From a virus, in IMG/VR virus record IMGVR_UViG_3300046331_000316, positions 1-20,161 of that record: a DNA stretch of 20,161 nucleotides. One strand, given 5' to 3'. Under the pieces are notes generated by a model. That model was not told the origin of the DNA. It worked only from the letters and a program-made list of their open reading frames with translations, and ran no database searches. The translations under genes were made by a program, and so were the position numbers. How positions within the stretch are numbered: the first letter of the stretch is position 1; the number at the start of each line of letters is the position of its first letter. Below are positions 1 to 7,643 of this stretch, piece by piece.

Positions 1-39
1 CCGGTGAAGGCTGCACCAGCAAAGCGCGGTAAGTTCTAA
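1..39 (+). CDS. C-terminal end of an unidentified gene (partial)
   Basis: Frame 1 is open from the left edge and encodes a short Ala/Lys/Pro-rich tail (PVKAAPAKRGKF) ending in TAA at 37-39. The next start codon follows two bases later, so this is probably the end of an upstream gene in the same operon. Only twelve residues are visible, so the product cannot be named. A basic tail of this kind is common in phage DNA-associated proteins, but that is only a hint. Confidence 0.5.
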   Translation, partial: PVKAAPAKRGKF

Positions 40-41
40 CC

Positions 42-359
42 ATGCTGCGCAAGCAAGCCGAGTGGATGCTCACCCTCAAAACGGGCGACGTCATAAGCAA
101 CGGCCACGCTAACCGCGTGGTTCGTAAAATCACTCGGTTTGCTGACGGAGAATTGAAGTGCATCCAGCTGGCGATACGTAAATGCAGTTGGACGCACCGC
201 CCTACAACTACTATGAACTACACCGACATCCTGAAGCAGGGTTACACACCTGTGGGAGTCACCGTTAAACTCACATCCCCAGCTGACCGCAGAATCCTAA
301 AGGAAGACCACCACGGCCGCGCTGTGATGGATTGCTGCGAGGCCAAGGACTTACCTTGA
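42..359 (+). CDS. Hypothetical protein, 105 aa
   Basis: The ORF begins two bases after the upstream stop and ends nine bases before the next start, so it fits the operon packing. I do not recognise a family. The protein is mixed charged, probably cytoplasmic, with no signal peptide or membrane segment. It starts with a short basic/aromatic stretch (MLRKQAEW) and a segment TLKTGDVISNGHANRVVRKI that looks like a small beta-rich fold. A second in-frame ATG at residue 9 is possible, because neither start has a strong ribosome binding site. Function unknown. Confidence 0.6.
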   Translation: MLRKQAEWMLTLKTGDVISNGHANRVVRKITRFADGELKCIQLAIRKCSWTHRPTTTMNYTDILKQGYTPVGVTVKLTSPADRRILKEDHHGRAVMDCCEAKDLP

Positions 360-367
360 GAGCCGAC

Positions 368-848
368 ATGAAGAAAAAACACCTAATACTAGACCCATGC
401 TCGGGAAGCAGAATGTTCTGGTTCGACCGAAAAGATCCCCGAGTTATATTCGGGGATATACGCTCAGAGAGCCATATACTATGTGATGGAAGAGCGCTTG
501 ATATAAAGCCCGACAGAGTAATGGATTTCCGAAAACTTCCTTACAAAGATGCTACCTTTAATTTGGTGTCGTTCGACCCTCCCCATATACGCAATATGGG
601 GGGAGGGCGCTTGGATGGGTAAGAAGTACGGCATTCTCACCGAAAATTGGAAAGAAGATTTAGCTAAGGGATTTGAGGAATGTTTCAGAGTTCTTAAACC
701 GGGAGGTACGTTGGTTTTTAAATGGAACGAGACTCAGATAACCACAAAAGAAGTGCTGACCTGTACCCCCGAAAAGCCTCTGTTTGGACATATTTCAGGT
801 AAACGGTCTAACACCCACTGGATTTGCTTTTCAAAAGGAGAGGCATAA
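368..848 (+). pseudogene. SAM-dependent methyltransferase-like gene interrupted by a +1 frameshift at a G6 run
   Basis: Two frames together make one recognisable phage methyltransferase-like protein. The first part (ATG 368) reads LILDPCSGSRMFWFD, GDIRSESHILCDGR, VMDFRKLPYKDATFNLV and SFDPPH, where DPPH resembles the DPPY-type catalytic motif, then meets TAA at 620-622. The second part, in the +1 frame, reads WMGKKYGILTENWKEDL, GFEECFRVLKPGGTLVFKWNE, KPLFGHISGK and NTHWICF, and ends at 848. The frames join at the run of six G at 597-602. With five G the protein reads MGEGAWMGKKYG, as I would expect for the family. The gene could be dead, recoded, or a homopolymer sequencing error. GC is roughly 40-47 % in the lines I counted, lower than its neighbours, and it holds one of only two GATC sites in the window, so it may be a recent acquisition. 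Substrate unknown. The stop overlaps the polymerase start (TAATG). Confidence 0.75.
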
Positions 849-2770
849 TGCCACCTAAAATCCCCCGCCCCATAACTATAGACTTTGAGACTGAGAAAAT
901 CGAAGACCGACCCCGCTACCCGCCTAAGCCCGTGGGCGTGAGTATCAAGCTTCCCGGCCGCAAGTCTAAGTACTACGCATGGGGTCACCCCGTGAAGAAC
1001 AACTGCATCAAAGAAGACGCTATGCGACACCTTCGAACCGCGTGGGAAAGCACCTCCCCGATGCTGTTCCACAATGGTAAGTTTGACGTAGACGTCGCTC
1101 AGGAGCACATGGGTCTCATGGACGTCTACCTTGACCCGTTACGTGTACACGACACCCAATTCATTCTGTTCCTGCTAGACCCACACAGCTTCAATCTAGG
1201 GTTGAAACCCTGCGCTGAGAAGTTCTTAGGTATGCCCCCAGCCGAGCGCGACGCTGTGGCAGAGTGGCTAATGGAGCACCAGAAAGAGCTGAAGGCGGAA
1301 GGCCGCTTACCAGCCAATGTCCGCGTTACCACGGGTAACTTCGGAGCATGGATTAGCTTAGCTCCCGGAGACATTGTAGGGGCGTACGCGGCCGGAGACA
1401 CTGACCGAACCGAAGCCCTGTTCAACTGGGGATACCCTAAAGTGGTGGAGCTGGGGATGCTAGCGGCCTACGAGCGCGAATGCAAACTCATGCCAATTCT
1501 GCTGCGCAATGAGCGACAAGGTATGAAGGCCGACATTAGCGGTCTAGAGCGGGGGCTAACCGAATACGAAGCAGCCATGACAACCGTTGAAAAATGGCTG
1601 CGTAAAAAGCTGAAGTCACCTGACTTAGATTTTGAGAAAGACCGCGAGCTAGCGGCCGTACTAGACCGCGAAGGTGTCATAACCGAGTGGACTCTTACCG
1701 CTACAGGCCAGAAGTCTATGAACAAGAAAGTGCTCAAGCCTAGCCATTACAACGATGTCAAGGTGTTCAAGGCGCTGGGGTATCGCAATAAGCTGGCAAC
1801 CTGTCTGCAGACGTATTTCCGCCCGTGGCTGGAGACCGCTAGAGCTAGCGACGGACTCCTTTACGCGGGGTGGAACCAGACCCGCAACGACCGCGACGCT
1901 GGGGCTCGTACCGGGCGGTTAAGCAGCTCTCCAAACTTCATGGCCGTGGCTAAGGACTTTTCGGACAAGGGCGACGGATGGAGTCACCCGGACTTCATTA
2001 AGGACTTGGCTCATTTACCCCTAATGCGACAGTACCTGCTACCCGACAGCCCGAAGCACTGGTGGGGGCGTCGAGATTACAATCAGCAAGAGCTTCGTAT
2101 TCTAGGTCACTTCGAAGACGGCCGCATTATGCAAGCCTACCGCGACAACCCGCGCTTAGACATCCACACATTCGTGCAGGGCGCTATTAAGGAGCTGCTA
2201 GGCATAGACCTCCCGCGTACACCTATCAAGACGCTGAACTTCGGTTTGATTTACGGACAAGGTGTTGGCTCTATGGCTGAGAAAATTGGACGCTCCACTG
2301 ACGAAGTTGCTCAGTTCCGCAAGGCTCAGTTCAGCGCACTGCCCGGCCTGAAGGAGCTGGACAAAACCATCAAGCAACGCGGCCGCGCTGGTCAGCACGT
2401 CACCACATGGGGCGGCCGCGTGTACTATTGTGAAGACCCCAAGGTCATAAACGGTAGGCTCTGCACTTTTGAGTACAAGCTGCTGAACTACCTGATTCAA
2501 GGCAGCGCGGCCGACTGCACCAAAGAAGCTCTGATTCGTTACGACAGCATAGACCACAGCGACGCTCGGTTTGTGGTGACCGTACATGACGAGATAAACA
2601 TCAGCTCTCCAAAGGGCTGTTTCAAGCGCGAGATGCTCAAGCTGCGCGAATGTATGATGTCCGTTGAGTTCGACTTACCCATGCTGTCAGATGCTGAGTA
2701 CGGGGCTAATTGGGCGGACATGCAAGCGTTGAAAGAACCAGCTCCAGATTTCAGCAAGTGGTCAATCTAA
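848..2770 (+). CDS. Family A DNA polymerase with 3'-5' exonuclease domain
   Basis: Replicative phage polymerase of the Pol I type, about 640 aa. The N-terminal DEDDy-type exonuclease has motif I DFE at 12-14, HNGKFDVD at 75-82 and YAAGDTD around 180-186. The polymerase has motif A DYNQQELR from residue 410, motif B R457...K461...F465-GLIYG (the O helix), and motif C VHDE at 579-582. All catalytic residues I can identify are present, so it should be active. Phe at the O-helix position is the Pol I-like state. No 5'-3' nuclease domain is present. I place the start at 848 because AGGAGAGG at 836-843 lies just upstream and the ATG overlaps the previous stop; an upstream in-frame ATG at 824 lies inside the previous gene. 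It heads a block of nucleases and a helicase. Confidence 0.95.
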   Translation: MPPKIPRPITIDFETEKIEDRPRYPPKPVGVSIKLPGRKSKYYAWGHPVKNNCIKEDAMRHLRTAWESTSPMLFHNGKFDVDVAQEHMGLMDVYLDPLRVHDTQFILFLLDPHSFNLGLKPCAEKFLGMPPAERDAVAEWLMEHQKELKAEGRLPANVRVTTGNFGAWISLAPGDIVGAYAAGDTDRTEALFNWGYPKVVELGMLAAYERECKLMPILLRNERQGMKADISGLERGLTEYEAAMTTVEKWLRKKLKSPDLDFEKDRELAAVLDREGVITEWTLTATGQKSMNKKVLKPSHYNDVKVFKALGYRNKLATCLQTYFRPWLETARASDGLLYAGWNQTRNDRDAGARTGRLSSSPNFMAVAKDFSDKGDGWSHPDFIKDLAHLPLMRQYLLPDSPKHWWGRRDYNQQELRILGHFEDGRIMQAYRDNPRLDIHTFVQGAIKELLGIDLPRTPIKTLNFGLIYGQGVGSMAEKIGRSTDEVAQFRKAQFSALPGLKELDKTIKQRGRAGQHVTTWGGRVYYCEDPKVINGRLCTFEYKLLNYLIQGSAADCTKEALIRYDSIDHSDARFVVTVHDEINISSPKGCFKREMLKLRECMMSVEFDLPMLSDAEYGANWADMQALKEPAPDFSKWSI

Positions 2771-2789
2771 TTATACAGGAACTTACCTA

Positions 2790-3569
2790 ATGGCAACCTC
2801 AAGTAAACCCGGCGCTAAAACCGCTGTCTCCAAAGCAATCGACAAGGTCAGCAAGCCCGTCACCAGTTGGTCATTCAGCCGGTACATGGACTACAGCACA
2901 TGCCCCCGCAAATTCAAGCTGAAGCACATAGATAAAATAGCTGAGCCTAAAGGCGACGCTATGCAGCGGGGCATTGACATCCACAACATGGCTGAGGCTT
3001 ACGTAAAGGGTACGCTCGCCAAACTGCCTAAAGAGCTGACAAGCTTCCGCGACGAATTCGTCAAGCTGCGCAAGATGTGCAAGACTAAGAAACTCCCTAT
3101 GATTGTAGAGGACAATTGGGCGTTCACAATTGACTGGGATGAAACCCAGTGGAACAACTGGACACAGTGCTGGGTGCGAATCAAGCTGGACTGCGCTCAC
3201 TACGAAGAGCGTAACGTCATGTTCGTCACCGACTACAAGACTGGGAAGATGAGCGACTTCAAGAACGCTGAGTACATGATGCAGCTGGAGCTATACGCAT
3301 TGGCCGCGCTGCTTATGAGCGCCGTGGAAGACGTTACTATCAAGCCGCGTATCCTGTACACTGACACCGGAGACACTTACCCGCCTACAGGGAAAGAGGT
3401 CACGTACACACGCAAAGACCTACCAGCTCTCATGAAAACCTGGAACGGCCGTGTCAAACCAATGATGACAGCTACCAACTTTCCGCCTCGTGCCAATGGA
3501 ACGTGCCGCTGGTGCTGGTACGGTCAGGCTAAGAAAGCTGAGGGCGGTCCAGGAACTTGTCAGTACTAA
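2790..3569 (+). CDS. Cas4/RecB-like PD-(D/E)XK nuclease with four-cysteine Fe-S site
   Basis: Predicted 259-aa nuclease of the PD-(D/E)XK superfamily, probably processing DNA ends in replication or recombination. After a basic Lys/Ser leader (1-24) come the SFSRYMDYSTCPRKF segment with C38, RGIDIH..AE around 60-69, IKLD with D134, and TDYKTGK with catalytic D148 and K150. A QLELYA motif follows at about 164-169. The C-terminus has C239 and C242 (CRWC) and C257. One early and three late cysteines match the [4Fe-4S] arrangement of Cas4 and AddB nucleases. It lies 19 bases after the polymerase and 10 before a DEDDh exonuclease. No CRISPR array or other cas gene is visible, so it is a stand-alone phage nuclease rather than an adaptation protein. 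Confidence 0.88.
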   Translation: MATSSKPGAKTAVSKAIDKVSKPVTSWSFSRYMDYSTCPRKFKLKHIDKIAEPKGDAMQRGIDIHNMAEAYVKGTLAKLPKELTSFRDEFVKLRKMCKTKKLPMIVEDNWAFTIDWDETQWNNWTQCWVRIKLDCAHYEERNVMFVTDYKTGKMSDFKNAEYMMQLELYALAALLMSAVEDVTIKPRILYTDTGDTYPPTGKEVTYTRKDLPALMKTWNGRVKPMMTATNFPPRANGTCRWCWYGQAKKAEGGPGTCQY

Positions 3570-3579
3570 GGAGTTGTAA

Positions 3580-4119
3580 ATGAAACACGTCATGGTAGAT
3601 TTGGAAACGCTGGGTACTGTACCCGGCTGTACGATGCTCAGCATTGGGGCTGTGTATTTTAGTCCCGAAGGGCTTGGTGAAGAATTTCACGTCGTTATTA
3701 GCCGCGTCAGCTGTAAGCGGGCTAAGCTGGTGGAAGACCCAGATACGATGGAGTGGTGGTCTAAGCAAAGCCCGGCTGCTCGCAAAGTGCTGACCCACGC
3801 CACCAGCGCGGAAGCCGTGCCGCTGAAGGACGCTCTGTTACAGCTGGACGCGTTCCTCAAGCTGCGCAAGAATGTCAAACTGTGGGGCAACGGGGCAGAT
3901 TTTGACAATCCCATCTTAGCCGTCGGCTACAGCCGCGTCAAGCTCAAGCAAGCGTGGATAGCGTGGAACGGCCGCTGCTACAGGACGCTGAAGAACATCG
4001 CTCCCGGACCAAAGCTGGTGCGAGTCGGCTTGCACCACAACGCCCTAGATGACGCTAAGAGTCAGGCGCTCCACGCCATAGAGCTGTTCAAGCTGCACCC
4101 CAGCTTGGTCATGGGGTGA
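3580..4119 (+). CDS. DEDDh 3'-5' exonuclease, Rv2179c/RNase T-like
   Basis: The 179-aa protein has the RNase H-fold exonuclease signature: VDLETLG at 6-12 (first D and E), a WGNGADFDNPIL motif around 104-115 (second D), and HHNALDDAKSQA around 150-161 (catalytic His and last D). This is the DEDDh pattern of small phage 3'-5' exonucleases related to Rv2179c. Its substrate could be RNA or single-stranded DNA; the sequence does not decide. The ribosome binding site AAGGAG at about 3568-3573 sits seven bases before the ATG. The polymerase already carries its own proofreading domain, so this enzyme more likely works in nucleic-acid turnover or repair. Confidence 0.88.
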   Translation: MKHVMVDLETLGTVPGCTMLSIGAVYFSPEGLGEEFHVVISRVSCKRAKLVEDPDTMEWWSKQSPAARKVLTHATSAEAVPLKDALLQLDAFLKLRKNVKLWGNGADFDNPILAVGYSRVKLKQAWIAWNGRCYRTLKNIAPGPKLVRVGLHHNALDDAKSQALHAIELFKLHPSLVMG

Positions 4120-4123
4120 GCGT

Positions 4124-4714
4124 GTGAAAGAGGAATACTCTATACGCAAAGTCAACCGCGAGCAGTGTGTGTTTCTGCTGCGCACGTTTCACTACCTGAC
4201 TGCAGAGTCCAAAGGTTTCAAGTCTGGGTTTAACGTCGGATTGTTTCACAGAGACATGCTGGTGGGGGTGTGTATATTTACAGCCTTACCAGTTCCGGAG
4301 CTCAGCGTCAGTATGTTCGGGCTGGCTAGAGATGACCAGAGCGGACTATGGGAACTGTCCAGACTTGTACTAGACCCACTAGTGCAGCATACAGAACACA
4401 ACTTAGCCTCGTGGTTTGTAAGTCGCGCCTTGCGAAAACTGAAAAGTGACGAATATCTCAGAGCTGTGCTTTCGTACGCAGACACCCGATTCCACGCGGG
4501 GGTAGTGTACGCCGCTTCTAACTTCACCTACTGCGGACTGACAGCTCCTAAAGCCGACTGGTTCGTGGCCGGGGTTAAGTTGTCACGCGGGGTGTGCGCT
4601 GGAGTGGGTGAATGGAGACCCAGACCCCAGAAGCATAGGTTCGTGAAAATATTCGACAACAAACTGAATTTACGCTGGCAACCACAGGTCTGGTTTCCAG
4701 CACTCCCCGCATGA
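4124..4714 (+). CDS. Mom-like DNA-modification protein (GNAT-fold) candidate
   Basis: The 196-aa protein resembles the Mom-like family of phage GNAT-fold proteins. Landmarks are FNVGLFHRDMLVGVCIF at about 37-53, WELSRLVLDP at 76-85 with E77 and R80, and a conserved LSYAD block at 116-120 with D120. AGVVYAASNFTYCGLT follows at about 126-141, and the C-terminus has a KHRFVKIFD segment. Mu Mom modifies adenine N6 in DNA (methylcarbamoyl group) and protects phage DNA from restriction. Many family members are uncharacterised, so this role is inferred from family likeness only. The start is GTG, four bases after the exonuclease stop, and the end overlaps the next gene by ATGA. Its place among replication nucleases suggests it acts on newly made DNA, but a generic acyltransferase is possible. 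Confidence 0.65.
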   Translation: MKEEYSIRKVNREQCVFLLRTFHYLTAESKGFKSGFNVGLFHRDMLVGVCIFTALPVPELSVSMFGLARDDQSGLWELSRLVLDPLVQHTEHNLASWFVSRALRKLKSDEYLRAVLSYADTRFHAGVVYAASNFTYCGLTAPKADWFVAGVKLSRGVCAGVGEWRPRPQKHRFVKIFDNKLNLRWQPQVWFPALPA

Positions 4715-5100
4715 GAGATTTAGAAGTCGATATAGAAGAAGCGGTCTGCGCTAAAGCCCTGGAGCTCTGGGGAGTATTGAGCTTGAAGCTTAACGTACGC
4801 TCCAACACCGGCTGGCCAGACCGTCAATTCTTCATACCCTACACCCCGTTACTTATAGAATTCAAGCGGCCGGGTGAAGCACCTAGACCCCGCCAAACTT
4901 TCATACACGCTCAGCTAATAGCCCGAGGATACAATGTCCAAACTCACGACAACAAAGAAGAAGCCCTCAGCGCCATCAAAGCCGCGCTGGAAGCCGCACC
5001 AGTACCAGCGCAAAGCTGTGAAGTTTCTGCTAGAGCATTACTCAGCGGGCTTGCTACTAGACCCCGGACTGGGAAAAACCAGCGTAACCGTAGCCGCTAG
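4711..5100 (+). CDS. VRR-NUC domain nuclease
   Basis: Small 129-aa nuclease of the VRR-NUC (PD-(D/E)XK) type. Residues 1-20 hold an acidic helix with E9 and E10. GWPDRQFFIP at about 34-43 gives the D, and LLIEFKRPG at about 47-55 gives the E-x-K. RQTFIHAQLIARGYNVQTHDN at about 61-81 is the usual end of the domain. Phage proteins of this size often sit beside a SNF2 helicase, and this one does. The domain seems finished near residue 96, yet the ORF continues into the helicase gene in another frame, giving a C-terminal tail rich in Arg/Ala whose value is uncertain. It is coupled to the Mom-like gene by ATGA. Confidence 0.85.
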   Translation: MRDLEVDIEEAVCAKALELWGVLSLKLNVRSNTGWPDRQFFIPYTPLLIEFKRPGEAPRPRQTFIHAQLIARGYNVQTHDNKEEALSAIKAALEAAPVPAQSCEVSARALLSGLATRPRTGKNQRNRSR

Positions 5101-6430
5101 TAAAATCCTTCTGGCTGAGGGCGTTATGACCGGGGCGCTGGTCGTAGCCCCGTTGCGGCCGGTGCGCACCACATGGCCTAAAGAGCTGGCTAAGTGGGAG
5201 GACTTCAAGGAATTAGACTTGGTCGTGCTGCACGGTAAGGACTTCAGCAAGCTGTGCAGGGAGAAGCACGATTTCTACGCCATCAACTACGAAGGTTTGT
5301 CTAAGCTGTTCACCCGCCGTAAGGTCGGTAAAGTGTGGAAGCCTGAGATAACAGAGGACGGTAAAGCGCTGATGAAGAACGTCAATGCGCTGGTGTGGGA
5401 TGAGCTGTCTAAGATGAAGAATAGCAGTAGTCTGCGCTTTACTCTCATTAAGCCGTGGCTCAAGAAATTCCTGATACGCTGGGGGTTGACTGGGTCTCCG
5501 GCTAGTAACGGTCTGGAAGATTTGTTTGGTCAATGCTACGTGCTGGACGAAGGCCGCTCGCTAGGGCAGTTCATAACCCATTACCGTAGACAGTACTTCC
5601 TGCCAACGGCTGACGGCTTCGGCTGGCATGTAAAGGTCGGTGCAGAACCCGCCATTTACGAACGTCTCAAGCCGTTGGTGCTGCGCATGGACGCTGACGA
5701 CTACCTTACCCTACCTAAGCAGCTAGACCACGTCATCAAATTCGAATTGCCGGCCAGCGTACGCGACCAGTACGAAGAAATGGAAAACGACCTGCTCACC
5801 AACGTAGCCGACAACCTCATAACGGCCAGCAACGCGGGGGGTGCTAGCGGTAAGTGCAGACAGATATGCTCTGGAGCCGTGTACTTAGCCGAGTTAGACC
5901 CCCTAACTGGAGCGCCTAGGTTCAAGAAATCTCAGCGTCAATGGGAGCTGCTGCACTCAGAGAAGCTGGACATTCTACAGGACTTGGTAGACGAATTGCA
6001 GGGTCAGCAACTGCTAGTAGCCTACGATTTCAACCACGACCTTGAGCGCTTGCTGGAGCGCTTCCCCAATACGCCGTACATAGGCGGAGGGGTTAGCGGT
6101 AAGCGTGGCGAGCAGATAGAGGAGGCCTGGAACAAGGGTGAAATTCCACTGCTGTTCGGACACCCCGCGAGCATAGGTCACGGCCTTAACTTGCAGGAGT
6201 CCAGCGCTCACCATGTGGCGTGGTTCACCCTTACGTGGGATTTTGAGCTGTACGACCAGTTTAACCGTAGACTCCGTAGACAGGGAAACACGGCCGGAAA
6301 CATGCACGTTTACCACTTGGTCGCCAAAGACACCGTAGAGGAGAGCGTGTACTACGCTTTACGTCGCAAATACAGAGACCAGAAGAAGCTACTAGACGCG
6401 CTTAAGACCCGCAAGCGCGAAGCAGATTAA
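4934..6430 (+). CDS. SNF2-family DEAD/H helicase
   Basis: 498-aa superfamily 2 ATPase of the phage SNF2 type, expected to remodel or unwind DNA in replication or recombination. Motifs in order: an upstream WKPHQYQRKAV helix, Walker A DPGLGKT at 43-49 (K48), Walker B DELS at 156-159 (the DEAH position), and motif III GLTGSPASNG near 182. The second RecA lobe has the LVAYDF segment, GHGLNLQ (motif V) and QFNRRLRRQGN at 442-452 (motif VI arginines). The start at 4934 follows GAGG by six bases, and the next Met is past the Walker A site, so the 167-base overlap with the VRR-NUC gene is probably real. Both motifs blocks are intact, so it should be active. The gene ends the first plus-strand block. 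Confidence 0.93.
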   Translation: MSKLTTTKKKPSAPSKPRWKPHQYQRKAVKFLLEHYSAGLLLDPGLGKTSVTVAASKILLAEGVMTGALVVAPLRPVRTTWPKELAKWEDFKELDLVVLHGKDFSKLCREKHDFYAINYEGLSKLFTRRKVGKVWKPEITEDGKALMKNVNALVWDELSKMKNSSSLRFTLIKPWLKKFLIRWGLTGSPASNGLEDLFGQCYVLDEGRSLGQFITHYRRQYFLPTADGFGWHVKVGAEPAIYERLKPLVLRMDADDYLTLPKQLDHVIKFELPASVRDQYEEMENDLLTNVADNLITASNAGGASGKCRQICSGAVYLAELDPLTGAPRFKKSQRQWELLHSEKLDILQDLVDELQGQQLLVAYDFNHDLERLLERFPNTPYIGGGVSGKRGEQIEEAWNKGEIPLLFGHPASIGHGLNLQESSAHHVAWFTLTWDFELYDQFNRRLRRQGNTAGNMHVYHLVAKDTVEESVYYALRRKYRDQKKLLDALKTRKREAD

Positions 6431-6519
6431 TACCTGTGTAAACTCTAGGGGCTTGCGTTGGACAGAATATCAGATAATAATTCGTTCATCTGTAACCCGT
6501 AACACCTTGGAGCCTCAAC

Positions 6520-6732
6520 ATGAATCTGAAGTTAGTAACCGACACCAACATAGTCAGCGTCTTGCAAACCCTCAGCCCTAAAATGGCTGAGTTAGTGAGC
6601 GTCAAATTCAACGCCGGGACAGCTGTGGCCGTGTCAGAGGGCGGTTCTGTCACATTCGGTGCAACTGCCGACCGCTTGCGGGATGCAACCGATGCAGCCG
6701 AATTTACAGCCTTCAAAGCGGAGGCTGTATGA
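6520..6732 (+). CDS. Hypothetical protein, 70 aa
   Basis: Small ORF after an 89-base gap, preceded by a GGAG ribosome binding site and coupled by an ATGA overlap to the next small gene. It is acidic to neutral with a hydrophobic pattern suggesting a small alpha/beta protein. There is no signal peptide, membrane segment or known motif. I do not recognise the family. It may be the first gene of a new transcription unit, but I could not find a convincing promoter in front of it. Confidence 0.6.
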   Translation: MNLKLVTDTNIVSVLQTLSPKMAELVSVKFNAGTAVAVSEGGSVTFGATADRLRDATDAAEFTAFKAEAV

Positions 6733-6953
6733 TTATCTTTGTAGCCCGCGTGACATACCGCCGCATGACGCCTGGAAGCACCTCCCACGTGTTCAGCGCT
6801 CCAGACGAAGCCAATCTAGCGCTGACAGCGGCCGCTGTGCGCAGCGTGATGGGTAGTTCAGGTACACTCACTCTGGAGTTCCCAGAGCACATGCCCGAAG
6901 GCACAGCTGTCACCCAGCTCAGCCACAGAGATTGTGTGGAGGGTTCAAAATGA
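6729..6953 (+). CDS. Hypothetical protein, 74 aa
   Basis: Starts with ATG overlapping the previous stop (ATGA) and overlaps the following start in the same way, so it is probably translationally coupled. The protein begins MIIFVARVTYRRM, a likely beta strand, followed by a small alpha/beta segment ending in a short His/Asp/Cys tail. No known domain, no transmembrane segment. Function unknown. Confidence 0.6.
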   Translation: MIIFVARVTYRRMTPGSTSHVFSAPDEANLALTAAAVRSVMGSSGTLTLEFPEHMPEGTAVTQLSHRDCVEGSK

Positions 6954-7621
6954 GTGCCGCAGTTTTCCGTGAAATCGGCATGTCTTACACTTGCATACGC
7001 CTCAATGATGGTGTAAAATTCGTGCAGTTTATTTCCATGGCCAATTTGAGGCTAGAGAAGATGGAGGCAAGAGCCTTCTACCAGAAATGGGAAGAGTACA
7101 AAGAATACCCTGTACGCCGTGCTGCTGAGTTATACTTAAGGACTGGCGAGTACAGAGAAATTGGGGATAAGGAACGCGAGCACCTTACCGCCATAGTAGC
7201 CAATCCGGCTACAGCATACCAACTTGCTCCGACAACTGTAAAAGAGGATAACATTATGGCAACTGCCAAGAAAGCACCAGCTAAGAAAGCTGCTAGCAAA
7301 AAAGAAGTCAACGGTATCAACACCGTGGTCACCGGCGCTAAGCCTCCTGCAAAAGTTGCGGCCACACCAGCTAAGCAACCCGCCGCGAAGAAAGCCGAAA
7401 AGTCTGAGTCTGTTGGTCGCAAGTCCAACATTGACCCGACAACAAAATTGACTGTGCTGGTGAAAGAGAACCCTAAGCGTCCAGGTGGAGCATCTTACGA
7501 CCGCTTCCAGGCCGCATACCTGGATAGCAAGCCAAAGACCGTGCAAGACGCCTTGGACGCTGGCGCTAGCAGCGGTGACATCGCCCATGATGCAGCTAAG
7601 GAATTTATCAAGCTCGGTTAA
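6950..7621 (+). CDS. Lys/Ala-rich nucleoid-type protein with an N-terminal extension
   Basis: The 223-aa ORF has two parts. Residues 1-102 form a mixed, acidic-to-neutral domain of unknown family. Residue 103 is a Met followed by ATAKKAPAKKAASKK and further KPPAK/PAKKAE repeats, like the basic tails of histone H1-like bacterial and phage proteins. The end is a compact domain with GRKSNIDPTTKLTVLVKENPK (142-162 region) and a helical C-terminus. Phage proteins beginning MATAKKAPAK with that conserved end are familiar, so the gene may be a fusion or may have a second internal start at 7256. The start at 6950 overlaps the previous stop by ATGA and follows GGAGGG. DNA binding is inferred from composition only. 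Confidence 0.7.
   Translation: MSAAVFREIGMSYTCIRLNDGVKFVQFISMANLRLEKMEARAFYQKWEEYKEYPVRRAAELYLRTGEYREIGDKEREHLTAIVANPATAYQLAPTTVKEDNIMATAKKAPAKKAASKKEVNGINTVVTGAKPPAKVAATPAKQPAAKKAEKSESVGRKSNIDPTTKLTVLVKENPKRPGGASYDRFQAAYLDSKPKTVQDALDAGASSGDIAHDAAKEFIKLG
7244..7258 (+). promoter_or_regulatory. Internal ribosome binding site and start within the Lys/Ala-rich gene
   Basis: GAGG at 7244-7247 stands eight bases before an in-frame ATG at 7256-7258. Translation from it would give a 121-aa protein starting MATAKKAPAKK, the form in which such proteins usually begin. So the gene may give a long and a short product. Confidence 0.45.
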
Positions 7622-7643
7622 TACCGCGCTGCATCATCCGCAG

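Noticed and set aside
734-1108. Minus-strand ORF opposite the start of the polymerase
   Set aside because: It lies across the end of the methyltransferase-like gene and the polymerase exonuclease motifs, with no ribosome site or recognisable product.
2790-3569. CRISPR-Cas system suggested by the Cas4-like nuclease
   Set aside because: No repeat array, Cas1, Cas2 or effector is in the window; the gene sits in a phage replication block.
6453-6480. Promoter in the gap before 6520 (TTGCGT and GATAAT/TAATAA)
   Set aside because: Either the spacing is about 14 bases or the hexamers match consensus poorly; not convincing.
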